Assembly: GCA_002706685.1 (NCBI GenBank)
Contig: PALV01000018.1
Span: forward strand, 1-64,000
Direction: 5' to 3'
DNA length: 64,000 bases
From: Gammaproteobacteria bacterium
GTDB lineage: Bacteria; Pseudomonadota; Gammaproteobacteria; Pseudomonadales; Pseudohongiellaceae
A program made the position numbers and the translations under genes. Below the pieces are notes generated by a model that saw nothing but the letters and a program-made list of their open reading frames with translations, made no database searches and was not told the origin of the DNA. Positions 38,395-48,144 of this stretch are shown here, in pieces; positions within the stretch are counted from its first letter, which is position 1, and each line of letters starts with the position of its first letter.

Positions 38395-39581
38395 CTTTGA
38401 CTCTCCGTTTTCAAGTGGCTAAGGCTTGTCTGGGGTTTTGCTTTCTGACGGGCCTTGTCGCTGTACATACGCGAATCGGCTGCCCCCAGCAACGCATCCG
38501 CACTCGTACCATCGACAGGACAGACTGCTGCCCCGATACTGACAACCACGTAGAACGTGCCACCCGGCACACGCAGCTCACTATTCAGCTTTTCTCGCAG
38601 TCGCTCGATTAACTGGTCCAGCGACTCGCGCGATTCCAGCTGCCTGGCAATGACCAGAAACTCGTCACCGCCGTAGCGGCCTGCAAAGTCAGACGTCCGC
38701 ACGGCATCGCGGAGCCTGCCAGTAAACTCCACCAGCAGTGAGTCGCCAGAACTGTGACCATAGCGGTCATTAACCATTTTGAAATCATTGACGTCTATCA
38801 GAATGGCGGCGAACTGTTCGCCACTGCGGTGCACTTCCAGCAGCGTCTGATTGAGTTTTTCGTCAATGCACCGCCGGTTTGGCAAACCTGTCAGCGCATC
38901 CTCACGTGCCAGTTGCATGACCTGCTGACGGGAGCGGAAGTAGCACGCAATACTCAGACCGAATATCCACGCCACATGGAAATTGGCACCTGCAAAGACA
39001 TACCACTGCGTGGCAGTAGACTCAGGCCCCGTCATCACACTTTCATTACCCGTCACAGCCAGCATTAATCGCCAGCCAATCGTGATGCTCATGCACACAC
39101 CCGCAAAGGCTGCCATTGAGTTGGCGGCCATTTCCTGACGGTCGCTGGTATGCCAAATAAATGCGATCGCTGATATCAATTGAAATGCCAGCGTGAAGCC
39201 GTCATGAAACATATAGCGCAAACCCGGATCGAGCCTGAAAAACCAGGAGCCGGCAACAAAAATGGGGATCAATAACATCAGGTAGCGCCAGCGCCCGGGC
39301 GAGCCCAGGTTGCGGAAACGCAGCGTACCTTCCATAACCAGCAGATTGGCAGTCAGACTGGCAGTATTGCTGGTGAAGGGCCCCCAGCCATCCGACCAGC
39401 CGAGCAGGGCATTGAGCAATGTGAAGATGGCAGATGTGGTGTTGAGCAAGGTACCCAGCATCCAGAACACGACGCCCGGCATCTCACGATTGATTCGCCA
39501 GATCAGGAACATGACAAAAAACGAGGTAATTCCCAGCGCCAAAAACATCAGCGCCAGTGTCGTAACATCCAGCTGAATCAT
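38391..39581 (-). CDS. Membrane diguanylate cyclase (GGDEF)
   Basis: A 396-residue cyclic-di-GMP synthase. Seven hydrophobic segments fill residues 5-215, an uncharacterised MASE-like sensor. The GGDEF domain (about 222-385) has the intact active site GGDEF at 304-308 and the inhibitory I-site RTSD at 295-298, five residues upstream, so product feedback is expected. ATP/GTP contact DVNDFKMVND is also present. Overlaps the alpha/beta hydrolase gene start by four bases; an unusual pairing. Confidence 0.93.
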   Translation of the reverse strand: MIQLDVTTLALMFLALGITSFFVMFLIWRINREMPGVVFWMLGTLLNTTSAIFTLLNALLGWSDGWGPFTSNTASLTANLLVMEGTLRFRNLGSPGRWRYLMLLIPIFVAGSWFFRLDPGLRYMFHDGFTLAFQLISAIAFIWHTSDRQEMAANSMAAFAGVCMSITIGWRLMLAVTGNESVMTGPESTATQWYVFAGANFHVAWIFGLSIACYFRSRQQVMQLAREDALTGLPNRRCIDEKLNQTLLEVHRSGEQFAAILIDVNDFKMVNDRYGHSSGDSLLVEFTGRLRDAVRTSDFAGRYGGDEFLVIARQLESRESLDQLIERLREKLNSELRVPGGTFYVVVSIGAAVCPVDGTSADALLGAADSRMYSDKARQKAKPQTSLSHLKTESQR

Positions 39582-39817
39582 AGGAAGATATCAATCTCCG
39601 CAAGGCAGTTGCCCGAACCCCGTATGCAGGCACTGTCAATATTATTTTGTTCAGGCTGTAATTCCATGAGCAACAACTGATCAACAGCCTGATTATTCAT
39701 CGATGTTAGCAGAATTGCACCGCAGCAGACAGCTAACGATACTATTGATTGCATTTATATTCAGAGACCTGTTCGCCAGCTGCGCGTTGTGGTTTTTCGG
39801 ACAATATCAGTCACTTA

Positions 39818-41068
39818 TTATTTTCCTAGTATTCCGGCGGCTGCCCGACCAGCACGCATCCCACTGGCCATGCTGGCGGTCAGCAAGTAACCACCCGTCG
39901 GCGCATCCCAGTCGAGCATTTCACCGGCACAGAAAAGGCCGGGATGCTCAATCAGCATCAGGTCCTGTGTCAGTGCTGTGCCATGTACCCCGCCTGCTGT
40001 GCTGATCGCCTCATCAAGCGGGCGCATGCGCTTGACCGGCAGACTCAGATGTTTGGCTGCCACTGCCATGGCGACAACGTCCTGTTCTGCACCATCCCTT
40101 ACGAGTTCGCGCAACAGCGCGTATTTAACGCCATCCAGGCCCAGGCGTTTACGCAAGTAGTTGCTACGGGACATTTTGCCCTGCGGCTTATTCAACTTCT
40201 GGCGGACCTGCTCCTCTGTCAGATCAGGCAACAGATCCAGCGTCAGAGTGACAGCTCCCGATTTGGCCAGAGTCTCCCTGATCAATGCAGACAGGGCATA
40301 AATCAACCCGCCTTCCAGTCCATGCGCTGTCACCACGGCTTCGCCTCGCCTGCAGCTCAGTTCAGTCCCGACCACGCCGAGTGTCACAGTTTTCAGAGGC
40401 ATTCCAGCGAAGTGCTCACTGAACCACGGCGACCAGGGGGTTTCCACGCCGCCGTTGCTTGGCATGAAATCGGTTACGGGTATATCGTGGGCTGACAAGA
40501 CATCGCGCCAGCGACCGTCAGAACCGAGTCGTGACCAGCTGGCGCCACCCAGGGCCAGCACGCAGACGCGGGCAGTAATCTGCACCTGCCCAGTCGGTGT
40601 TGTGAATTCGTGAACCATGCCGTCGGCGGTCTGCGTCCATCCGCACCAGCGGTGCCGGGTACGAATCTGCAGTCCGGCACGCGCCAGTTGTCCCAACCAG
40701 GCTCTCAGCAATGGCGAAGCCTTCATCTGGACAGGAAATATGCGTCCTGAGCTGCCCACGAATGTGTCAATTCCCAGCGCTTGTGCCCACGCCGTCATGG
40801 CCTGCGCATCAAAGTCCTCCAGCCATGGTGTGACATCAGCCGAACCAGCAAAACGCGAGACGAACTCTGCTTTGAGTTCTGCATGGGTGAGGTTCAGACC
40901 GCCAACGCCAGCCCGAAGCAGTTTGCGTCCCACCGCCGGCATGGCGTCGCACAGCACAACTGAGTAACCAGCTTCGATTAGCTGCTGGGCAGCCATCAGA
41001 CCTGCAGGACCACCACCGACGACCAGAGCATCGGGCTTACTCTCAGGCACGACTCTGTTTTCAGACAC
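39818..41068 (-). CDS. FAD-dependent flavoprotein, TIGR03862/BaiN-like
   Basis: A 416-residue flavoprotein of the HI0933/BaiN group (TIGR03862 type). N-terminal Rossmann VVGGGPAGLMAAQQL binds FAD; GRKLLRAGVGGLNLTH and GGASWSRLGSDGRW are family blocks, and AGGVHGTALTQDLMLIEHPGLFCAGEMLDWDAPTGGYLL is the C-terminal FAD closure. Probable oxidoreductase; substrate unknown. The GTG at 41068 overlaps the prolyl aminopeptidase stop by eight bases; a TTG at 41098 is the alternative start. Neither has a clear ribosome site, so translation may be coupled to the upstream gene. Confidence 0.88.
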   Translation of the reverse strand: MSENRVVPESKPDALVVGGGPAGLMAAQQLIEAGYSVVLCDAMPAVGRKLLRAGVGGLNLTHAELKAEFVSRFAGSADVTPWLEDFDAQAMTAWAQALGIDTFVGSSGRIFPVQMKASPLLRAWLGQLARAGLQIRTRHRWCGWTQTADGMVHEFTTPTGQVQITARVCVLALGGASWSRLGSDGRWRDVLSAHDIPVTDFMPSNGGVETPWSPWFSEHFAGMPLKTVTLGVVGTELSCRRGEAVVTAHGLEGGLIYALSALIRETLAKSGAVTLTLDLLPDLTEEQVRQKLNKPQGKMSRSNYLRKRLGLDGVKYALLRELVRDGAEQDVVAMAVAAKHLSLPVKRMRPLDEAISTAGGVHGTALTQDLMLIEHPGLFCAGEMLDWDAPTGGYLLTASMASGMRAGRAAAGILGK

Positions 41069-42014
41069 GCGCTGCGGCCCAGCGATCGGTGTAGTCAATC
41101 AACACACTGGTAATACCCGGCTCTGACAGGGCATGACCGGCGTCAGCAACGATGTGCAATTCTGAGTTGGGCAGCGCCCGATGCAGATCCCAGGCATTCT
41201 CGACTGGACAGATAACATCGTAGCGGCCATGCACTATCACTGTGGGTATATGCTGGATACTGGCAGCATGATTCAGCAGATAATTATCTTCGGTAAAGAA
41301 GCCTCTATTGATGAAATAATGGCATTCAATGCGTGCAAAGGCCTCGGCAAAACTGTCCTGACCAAATTTGGCGGCAGCGCCAGCATCAGGCAACAGCCGC
41401 AGGGTTGAGCCTTCCCAGGTTGACCAGGCTCTGGCTGCCTCACGGCGAACATTGGCATCGTCAGAGGTCAGACGCCGGTAATATGCCGTGACCATGTCAT
41501 CGCGCTCATCCACCGGGATTGGTGCCTGATATTGCTCCCAAAGGTCGGGAAACAGCCGCGAGCACCCCTCCTGGTAAAACCAGTCAATCTCTTTTTTGCG
41601 AAGCAGAAAAATGCCACGCAAGAACAGCTCCGTACAACGCTCCGCATGGGTAACGGCATAAGCCAGTGACAGGGTGGAGCCCCAGGAACCGCCAAACACT
41701 GCCCAATTATCGATTCCCAGATGCACCCGCAGACGCTCCATATCGGCAACCAAGTCCCAGGTTGTATTCTCCCGCAGTTCAGCAAACGGCGTGCTGCGCC
41801 CACAGCCACGCTGATCAAAGAGTACCACTCGCCATTTCTCAGGGTTGAAATAGCGTCGATAATCAGCGTTGATCCCGCCACCCGGACCTCCATGCAGAAA
41901 CACCAAAGGCTTGCCTTCCGGGTTGCCGACCTGCTCGTAGTAAAGCGTGTGCAACGGCGACACGCGAAGCGTGCCAGTTTCATACGGCTCGATGGGCGGA
42001 TAGAGTAGGTTCAT
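41061..42014 (-). CDS. pip: Proline iminopeptidase
   Basis: Removes N-terminal proline from peptides. The ATG at 42014 gives 317 residues, the usual family length, with AAGG ten bases upstream; an ATG three codons earlier at 42023 abuts the ribosome site. The alpha/beta hydrolase fold shows LHGGPGGG (oxyanion), GGSWGSTL with the nucleophile serine, HGRYDVICP for the aspartate and DAGHALSEPG for the histidine. Residues PYETGTLRV at the start match the S33 family. It belongs to a two-gene row with the flavoprotein. Confidence 0.95.
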   Translation of the reverse strand: MNLLYPPIEPYETGTLRVSPLHTLYYEQVGNPEGKPLVFLHGGPGGGINADYRRYFNPEKWRVVLFDQRGCGRSTPFAELRENTTWDLVADMERLRVHLGIDNWAVFGGSWGSTLSLAYAVTHAERCTELFLRGIFLLRKKEIDWFYQEGCSRLFPDLWEQYQAPIPVDERDDMVTAYYRRLTSDDANVRREAARAWSTWEGSTLRLLPDAGAAAKFGQDSFAEAFARIECHYFINRGFFTEDNYLLNHAASIQHIPTVIVHGRYDVICPVENAWDLHRALPNSELHIVADAGHALSEPGITSVLIDYTDRWAAARV

Positions 42015-42143
42015 TGTCGGCATACCTTATCTGTAATTATGAGTATTCAGCGGCTTGCTGAGTATTGTATGCTACCATCACTTACACATGGACTGCTGCT
42101 GAACTGATCAGCGAATACGCAGTCAGCTCAAGCACGACGCGCG

Positions 42144-43292
42144 ATGCCAAAACAGAAGATTGCTTCATTAAGCCATTATATCGACCTGCTGCTGGATGCT
42201 GTCTGCCTGGTCGACGGTGACGGTTTTTTTGTTGATGTCAGCGCTGGCTGCGAACGCGTATTTGGTTATACGCGGGACGAATTGATCGGGCGTAACATTC
42301 GCGAGCTCATTCACCCTGATGATCTGCAGTCAACCATGGCCACAGCCGATCGCGTGCTCAAGGGGCAGGCCGTCACTTACTTTGAAAACAGATACATACG
42401 TAAAGATGGCAGCGTGGCGTATATCATGTGGTCCGCACGCTGGGCAGAACAGGATAAACTGCGAGTCGCAGTCGCCCGTAACGTTACTCAGCGCAAGCAT
42501 GCGGACGCAAAACAACATGCCATGTATGCAATATCCGAGGCAGTCCATGCTGCCGACAGTCTTGAGCAACTGACCGCAAACATCAGTCATGCGGTATCCA
42601 GTGTAATGCCCGGTTTGAAGCTGAGCATTGATACTCAGGACGAAACCACCGAACTGTATAGCCCGACAGTCGACTGCACCCATGCCGGACCTCTCGACGC
42701 CAACAACCAGGCCTTGTTCGAATTCATCAATACCCAGGTAGCCATCGCTGTCGAACGCCACCAGTTACTTGAAAAACTGAAATACCTGGCACTTTATGAC
42801 GACTTGACGGGCCTGCCCAATCGCAGCCTGTTCAATGACAGACTGGCATCTGCCCTCAAGCGCAAACAACGCAGCGGGGGGACATTGACGATCCTGTATA
42901 TCGACCTGGACGGTTTCAAGGCAGTCAACGACACCTGGGGGCATGAAGCCGGTGATCGGGTCCTGAAGCAGGTGGCAGTCCGACTGCAGGACAGCGTTCG
43001 CAGCGTGGATACAGTCGCCCGCCTTGCCGGTGACGAGTTTGTGATCCTGCTGGAGGGCGACGGACCCGCGCATTCACCCTGGGTGGTTGCCGAAAAGATC
43101 GTCTGCAATGTCGAACAACCTATATACATTGCAGAAGCAGAACTGCGTGTGCTGCCCAGTATTGGACTGGCGAGTTACCCGACGGACGCACTGGATGCCA
43201 CAGCCCTGTTGAGGCATGCTGATCATGCCATGTACAAGGCCAAGAAAACACGCGACCAGTATGTCCATCCGCCGGCCCCCGTCTGGAACTGA
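42144..43292 (+). CDS. PAS-GGDEF diguanylate cyclase
   Basis: A 382-residue soluble protein. A PAS domain (about 10-118) ends in the usual VARNVTQRKHAD linker. A short coiled-coil region (about 120-210) leads to the GGDEF domain at 213-375. The active motif reads AGDEF (295-299), a first-position variant found in active cyclases, and the I-site RSVD (286-289) is five residues upstream. So it is probably an active cyclic-di-GMP synthase with feedback inhibition and a cytoplasmic sensor input. Its stop lies seven bases before the convergent EAL gene stop. Confidence 0.92.
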   Translation: MPKQKIASLSHYIDLLLDAVCLVDGDGFFVDVSAGCERVFGYTRDELIGRNIRELIHPDDLQSTMATADRVLKGQAVTYFENRYIRKDGSVAYIMWSARWAEQDKLRVAVARNVTQRKHADAKQHAMYAISEAVHAADSLEQLTANISHAVSSVMPGLKLSIDTQDETTELYSPTVDCTHAGPLDANNQALFEFINTQVAIAVERHQLLEKLKYLALYDDLTGLPNRSLFNDRLASALKRKQRSGGTLTILYIDLDGFKAVNDTWGHEAGDRVLKQVAVRLQDSVRSVDTVARLAGDEFVILLEGDGPAHSPWVVAEKIVCNVEQPIYIAEAELRVLPSIGLASYPTDALDATALLRHADHAMYKAKKTRDQYVHPPAPVWN

Positions 43293-43299
43293 GTTTTTT

Positions 43300-44853
43300 C
43301 TAACACGTAGCCTTGAAGATATCAGCCGGTAGTGATTTGCTGTACAGCCAGCCCTGGGCGTACCGCACGCCTCTTTCCCGCAGATAGGCAGCCTGTTTTT
43401 CTGTCTCGACCCCTTCTGCAACAACATCAAGCTGCAGCGTGTTGGCCATCTCAATCAAATGCAGGACGACGCGGCTGGTAGCCGCTTCCTTGTCAATTGC
43501 CTCAACAAACAGCCTGTCGATTTTCAGGCTGTCAAAAGGCATGGTCTCCAGGTAAGACAGACTACTGTAACCGGTGCCAAAATCATCTATCGACACACGA
43601 ATGCCCTGCTCCCGCATGGCTGCCAGCGCGACACGGGCTTTTTCAGGCTCGACCAGCATACGCTCCGTCAATTCAACAGTCAGCTGGCCCGGGCGCAAAT
43701 TAAACCGCTTGATGACAGACAGCAGATGTTCCGACGTTGCAGGGAGCAGAATATCGCTGGCAGAAAGATTGATACTTAAGGACATGCCTGGGTTGTCACG
43801 CAGAAACCCTCCCATGTCCTGTGCCGCCAGCTCCAGAACCCGGTTTGTGATCAGATTGATGAGATCGCTTTCCTCCGCCACCGGAATAAAGATGTCCGGC
43901 TCTACCAGCTTGCCATCGCGCGTTCGCCACCTGAGAAGCGCCTCGGCGCCAACCCATTCACTGGTCTGTAGATCGACAATCGGCTGGTATTCAAGGAAAA
44001 ACTCATCACGGCGCAGCCCCAGACGTATCTGCGTCGCCATCGACACCTGTTGCCGTGCTGCATACAGAAACGCCAGTGTCAGCACACCGGCCGCAAGGAG
44101 CGAAAATGGCAACCAACGCAGGCTGATTTCCCGGACTCGTTCATCCAGATGAAACAATGGTTCGGCGGCCAGAGAACCGGTTTGACCGACCTGATCGGAC
44201 AATAACACAGCCACGACATAACCGCCGTCCACGAAAGTGGCTTCGCTCTCATCGCCCAGACGTTCAATCCAGTCGGGGTTGGCTTCACCCACGGAGGTTC
44301 GTATTTCACCATCAAGCGGGTTGAAAGTAGCAAAAACTGCGCCTTGAATATCTGTTGCAATATCCACCGCCTGATTTCGGTGAGCCATCGCCACGAACCC
44401 GTCCCGTGCAATTGAGATATAGGGCGTATCGTCCGGCAGAGGCATGGGTGAGCTCAGGCGTAGCGCTGTCCCAGTGGCAGTAATCGAATCCGGCTGACCA
44501 AGGTTCATTGGAGGTTCGTGCAAGCCAAGTGATGAACACGGCATGAAATTGCCATCGACTACACCTGCGGCTTTCATGAATTCGCCGCGAAGAGCCAGCT
44601 GCCTCATGAGCTGAAGCATGTCTGCTGAGCAGGGATCTGCAGCGCCTTCAGCGATGAGCATATCAATGGCTTCCTGCATCTGCTCCACAGCGCGATCAGA
44701 GCGCTGCACAACAACCTCGGCGTAATCCCGGACCCGTTCCATCTCAATCTGCAGTCCCTGCTGGCGCGCCAAATAAAGCGAAACCAGTGGCGGCCCGAGA
44801 GCCGTCATCAGCACTATCGTTGCTGTTACGAGGGTAAATCGGATACTGCGCAT
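43300..44853 (-). CDS. CSS-motif sensor EAL-type c-di-GMP phosphodiesterase
   Basis: A 517-residue membrane-bound phosphodiesterase. ATG at 44853 is chosen; upstream ATGs would only lengthen the N-terminus. Helix 1 is at about 6-26 and helix 2 at 248-265; between them the periplasmic domain has the CSS motif (106-108, Cys106) and a further Cys75, which form the redox-sensitive disulphide known to control PdeC-type enzymes. The EAL domain shows EALLRW (304-309), NLS (362-364), ELTER (394-398), DDFGTGYS (423-430), Lys444 and EGVET (480-484), so the catalytic set is complete. It removes c-di-GMP, opposing the GGDEF genes beside it. Confidence 0.95.
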   Translation of the reverse strand: MRSIRFTLVTATIVLMTALGPPLVSLYLARQQGLQIEMERVRDYAEVVVQRSDRAVEQMQEAIDMLIAEGAADPCSADMLQLMRQLALRGEFMKAAGVVDGNFMPCSSLGLHEPPMNLGQPDSITATGTALRLSSPMPLPDDTPYISIARDGFVAMAHRNQAVDIATDIQGAVFATFNPLDGEIRTSVGEANPDWIERLGDESEATFVDGGYVVAVLLSDQVGQTGSLAAEPLFHLDERVREISLRWLPFSLLAAGVLTLAFLYAARQQVSMATQIRLGLRRDEFFLEYQPIVDLQTSEWVGAEALLRWRTRDGKLVEPDIFIPVAEESDLINLITNRVLELAAQDMGGFLRDNPGMSLSINLSASDILLPATSEHLLSVIKRFNLRPGQLTVELTERMLVEPEKARVALAAMREQGIRVSIDDFGTGYSSLSYLETMPFDSLKIDRLFVEAIDKEAATSRVVLHLIEMANTLQLDVVAEGVETEKQAAYLRERGVRYAQGWLYSKSLPADIFKATC

Positions 44854-45033
44854 GCTGATCCCTGCATGTCTTGTTATGAACTGTTGACTCATACTATGGC
44901 AGGAAAGGCTGCTTGTCACTAGTCATAAGGTCACGTATCAAGTACCGGAATACAAACCCCATCAAACCGTTGTCAGCAATGATATTAGTTGTTAAATTCA
45001 GATCGATAACCACAAATCAAAGCGGTGAGTATT

Positions 45034-45549
45034 ATGTTTGACAGAAACAAGGATAAAACCAGCGAAAGAACGGAAGCCCCTGCTTCACCCGCAGCGCCAG
45101 CCGAAACCAGTAGCACTGGCGCCAGCTATCGCAGCGCACCTGCTGCCTCCCCCTCATCGGCTTCCGGCAAGGCTGCCGTGCTGGGCGCGACAATCAAGGT
45201 CAAAGGAGACATCAGCGGCGACGAGAATCTGCTGATCGAAGGCCAGGTGGATGGTTCCGTAATGCTGGCCAATCACGAATTGACCATCGGCAAAACCGGC
45301 CGACTGAATGCCGACCTCACCGCCAAGACCATACGGATTGATGGCGAAGTGAATGGCGATATCACTGGCAAGGACAAAGTGGTAGTCAGCAGCACCAGTC
45401 ATATCAAAGGCAATATTGTCACGCCGAAGATGACGCTGGAAGAAGGCGCCCGCTTCAAGGGTACCATCGATATCGATCCCAGCCACGCCAACAGCAACAC
45501 CAGTGCTGCGTCTCTGAAATCCTCAAGCACTTCGGACAAGCCTGCCTGA
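45034..45549 (+). CDS. Bactofilin (polymer-forming cytoskeletal protein)
   Basis: A 171-residue bactofilin, taking the ATG at 45034 with GGTGAG four bases upstream; a GTG at 45025 is possible. A low-complexity Ala/Ser/Pro N-terminal tail (to about 48) precedes the beta-helix core (about 50-140): LGATIKVKGDISGDENLLIEG, then repeats of about 17 residues with hydrophobic/Gly rungs (VDGSVM, GRLNADLTA, GEVNGDITG, HIKGNIVTP). Bactofilins assemble nucleotide-free filaments, often guiding envelope or wall enzymes. Gene 45552 follows two bases after the stop, forming one unit. Confidence 0.93.
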   Translation: MFDRNKDKTSERTEAPASPAAPAETSSTGASYRSAPAASPSSASGKAAVLGATIKVKGDISGDENLLIEGQVDGSVMLANHELTIGKTGRLNADLTAKTIRIDGEVNGDITGKDKVVVSSTSHIKGNIVTPKMTLEEGARFKGTIDIDPSHANSNTSAASLKSSSTSDKPA

Positions 45550-45551
45550 TC

Positions 45552-46217
45552 GTGAACCTGGCCGAGCAACTCAACAGCGGACAGCCTGATACGCTGCCGT
45601 CGCGACTGATGCCCGACATACTGGAGCGCCTGCAGTCTGTACCCAGACTGATGGTGCTGGACGTCGGGCTGGGCGTGCATGAAACGGTGGCTTTTTTTGG
45701 CGATCGCAGATGCCGGCTGCATTTTGCGGGCATTCACGATGCACTGCACAGCCCGCCGCGAGTTGAACACCAGCGTCAGCCCGGCCAGCTGGTCGACAAA
45801 CAGGCCGAGGAAGCTGCCAGCTACGAGGCATGGCGACAGCATTTTGCGCAATCAATGAACTACCCGACAGACACCCGCTTTGATGTCTGTCTGTTCTGGG
45901 ATCTGTTCAACTACCTTGATGACATAGCCATCAAGGCCTTTGCCGATGTGCTGTCGCCCTACCTTTCGGACCAGACCCTGGCACATGCCTATCTGCTGCT
46001 CAAAGCGGACAACGGGTTTAGCAGCCGCGAATACGGCATCAAGTCAGCCGGGGAAATAGCAATTCGAGCTGGCGCTCACAACAGCCTGGACTATTTTCCA
46101 AGGCCACAGGCTCGTGTCACCAGCATGATTTCTGACTTCTCAGTCAATCACAGCGTGCTGCGCCGTGATGGACTGTTGGAAGTATCACTGCGCAGCAAGA
46201 CAGGGACAGCGCGCTAA
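45552..46217 (+). CDS. Methyltransferase-like protein next to bactofilin
   Basis: A 221-residue cytoplasmic protein starting with GTG, only two bases after the bactofilin stop. The N-terminal MVLDVGLGVHETVAFFGDR looks like a Rossmann SAM-binding motif I with an altered glycine loop, and FDVCLFWDLFNYLDD is like motif III/IV of methyltransferases. Later SREYGIKSAGEIAIRAG has no match I know. Activity is uncertain. The close link to bactofilin suggests a shared role in cell shape or envelope, which I infer from neighbourhood only. Confidence 0.6.
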   Translation: MNLAEQLNSGQPDTLPSRLMPDILERLQSVPRLMVLDVGLGVHETVAFFGDRRCRLHFAGIHDALHSPPRVEHQRQPGQLVDKQAEEAASYEAWRQHFAQSMNYPTDTRFDVCLFWDLFNYLDDIAIKAFADVLSPYLSDQTLAHAYLLLKADNGFSSREYGIKSAGEIAIRAGAHNSLDYFPRPQARVTSMISDFSVNHSVLRRDGLLEVSLRSKTGTAR

Positions 46218-46236
46218 GCGCCATCTGACGAGCTGA

Positions 46237-48000
46237 TTACTCGTCGTCGTGAATCAGGCGGCCACCGACCCAGGTCTGAAATACATCAGTCTTCCAGATT
46301 TCCTGTGGTGCCACTTCGAACACATCCTGATCCACCAGAATAAAATCGGCCTTCTTGCCTGGCTCCAGCGTGCCCAATACATCTTCCTGGTGCGCCGCAT
46401 AGGCCGCATCCAGCGTAAAACTGAGCAATGCCTCTTCATGCGTCATGCGCTCTTCAGGAAACCAGCCACCGGGTGGCTGATTATCCTGATCCTGGCGGGT
46501 AATGGCGGCATGCAGACCAAAAAACGGATTGGCCGATTCGACAGGAAAGTCAGATCCATTTGCGATAATGACGCCGGTGTCCAGGAGCTTGCGCCATGCG
46601 TAGGCACCGTGAATACGCACCTCGCCAATGCGATCCTGCGCCATGTTCTTGTCGCTGGTGGCATGTGTTGCCTGCATTGAAGGAATCACACCGAGTTCAT
46701 TGAATCGCAGGATGTCCTCAAAGCGCAGAATCTGTGCGTGCTCTATGCGATGTCGCTGCTCCTCGGTACCGGTACCACGAATCAGCGCTTCAAAGTTGTC
46801 CATGACAATACGGTTGGCACCATCGCCAATCGCATGCACATTGACCTGAAAGTCTGCAGACATCGCCTGGTTCATCAATTGGGTCAGACGCTCAGGGGTA
46901 TGCAGCAGCAAACCACGATGTCCGGGTTGATCGCTGTAATCGTCGTCAAGGTAAGCACCCCGGCTGCCCAGCGCGCCATCAGCAGAAATCTTCACACTTC
47001 GTACCACCAGAGTGTTGTCGTCACTGATGAAATGTCCTTCCGCCAGGCGCTCTGCAAACGCGTTGTCAGTGGCGGCCAGCATCACATAAACACGAATCGG
47101 AAGCGGCCCCTCCTCCACTAGTTCGCGATAGGCCTGCAATGTCGAGCTGCCGACGCCTGCATCGTGTACACTGGTCAAGCCCTGGGCTGCCAGGGTCTGC
47201 ATAGACAGTCGCAGTGCAGCTTTTTGATCCTCGATACTGGGCTGCGGAATATGCTGCGTGATCAGGCGCATGGCGGTATCAACAAAGGTACCTGTGGCAC
47301 GCCCTTCCGAGTCACGAATGATCATGCCGCCGTCGGGATCCGGCGTTGATGCGTCGATTCCTGCCAGCTCCATCGCTGCCCTGTTGGCCCAGCCCGCATG
47401 CCCGTCGACACGACTGAACCACATTGGTGTATCAGAATCGGCGGCTGCCAGTGAATCGGCGCTGGGGAAGCTGTTGCTGTCCCACAGCACCTGATTCCAG
47501 CCACGCCCCTGAATCCACTGCAGATCCGGGTTGGCCTGCTGGAAAGCAATGACACGCTCCACAGCTTCCTGCTCTGAACGGGTACCAGTCATATCAACGC
47601 GCAGCAGGCTCAAGCCATAGTTAAGCACGTGGCCGTGGGCATCAATCAGGCCTGGCAGCAGCGTGCGGCCCTGCCCGTCAAGCGCCGTTACTTCTTCCAA
47701 CTCCGGCAACTCATCACCGGCCATCAACAGTCGGTCCACCGTATCCCCGGTAAACTGGATGCCGGTAAATTGCACCAGCTCACGATCGCTGTTCATGGTG
47801 TAGCCGTTAACATTGGTCAGCACAGTTGTCTGTGCTGCCAGCAACGATGAGCCCATTGCTGCTACCACTCCGGCCAGCAGTAACCACCCCTTTTTTGAAG
47901 CGACGCGCGATGACGCTGCAGCAAACCCGGTTGGGCGGCAAGACTGTTTTTTCGGGTTGGCAGAGCGAACAAGTCGGGCTAGTGTGATGGATAAAGACAT
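46237..48000 (-). CDS. Secreted amidohydrolase family 3 (YtcJ-like)
   Basis: A 587-residue metal-dependent amidohydrolase. A basic N-terminus leads to a hydrophobic segment at about 38-55, so it is exported or membrane-attached. The HxH metal motif is in DAHGHV; later metal or active-site pieces are HAIGDGAN, HRIEHAQ and GSDFPVESANPF, the YtcJ/exoenzyme-regulatory group. Substrate unknown; relatives act on formamide-like or N-acyl compounds. It is divergent from the FAH gene with about 145 bases between. Confidence 0.9.
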   Translation of the reverse strand: MSLSITLARLVRSANPKKQSCRPTGFAAASSRVASKKGWLLLAGVVAAMGSSLLAAQTTVLTNVNGYTMNSDRELVQFTGIQFTGDTVDRLLMAGDELPELEEVTALDGQGRTLLPGLIDAHGHVLNYGLSLLRVDMTGTRSEQEAVERVIAFQQANPDLQWIQGRGWNQVLWDSNSFPSADSLAAADSDTPMWFSRVDGHAGWANRAAMELAGIDASTPDPDGGMIIRDSEGRATGTFVDTAMRLITQHIPQPSIEDQKAALRLSMQTLAAQGLTSVHDAGVGSSTLQAYRELVEEGPLPIRVYVMLAATDNAFAERLAEGHFISDDNTLVVRSVKISADGALGSRGAYLDDDYSDQPGHRGLLLHTPERLTQLMNQAMSADFQVNVHAIGDGANRIVMDNFEALIRGTGTEEQRHRIEHAQILRFEDILRFNELGVIPSMQATHATSDKNMAQDRIGEVRIHGAYAWRKLLDTGVIIANGSDFPVESANPFFGLHAAITRQDQDNQPPGGWFPEERMTHEEALLSFTLDAAYAAHQEDVLGTLEPGKKADFILVDQDVFEVAPQEIWKTDVFQTWVGGRLIHDDE

Positions 48001-48144
48001 AATGAGTTCCGTATGAGCGTGTGTAGGCAGATGTGGCGGCTCAGCGCACCACTTAACGTGTACGGAGTCTAACCAGAAACCGGTGTTTTGACTATAATGT
48101 CGCGCAGCAGAGAATATCCGACCAATAACAATGAGAATGTCACC

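Noticed and set aside
42144..43292. AGDEF taken as an inactive, degenerate cyclase
   Set aside because: The change at the first glycine is tolerated in active cyclases, and the other active-site residues and the I-site are present.
48088..48144. Longer FAH protein starting at TTG 48088
   Set aside because: The start overlaps a TATAAT-like hexamer and would put about 19 polar residues ahead of the signal peptide.
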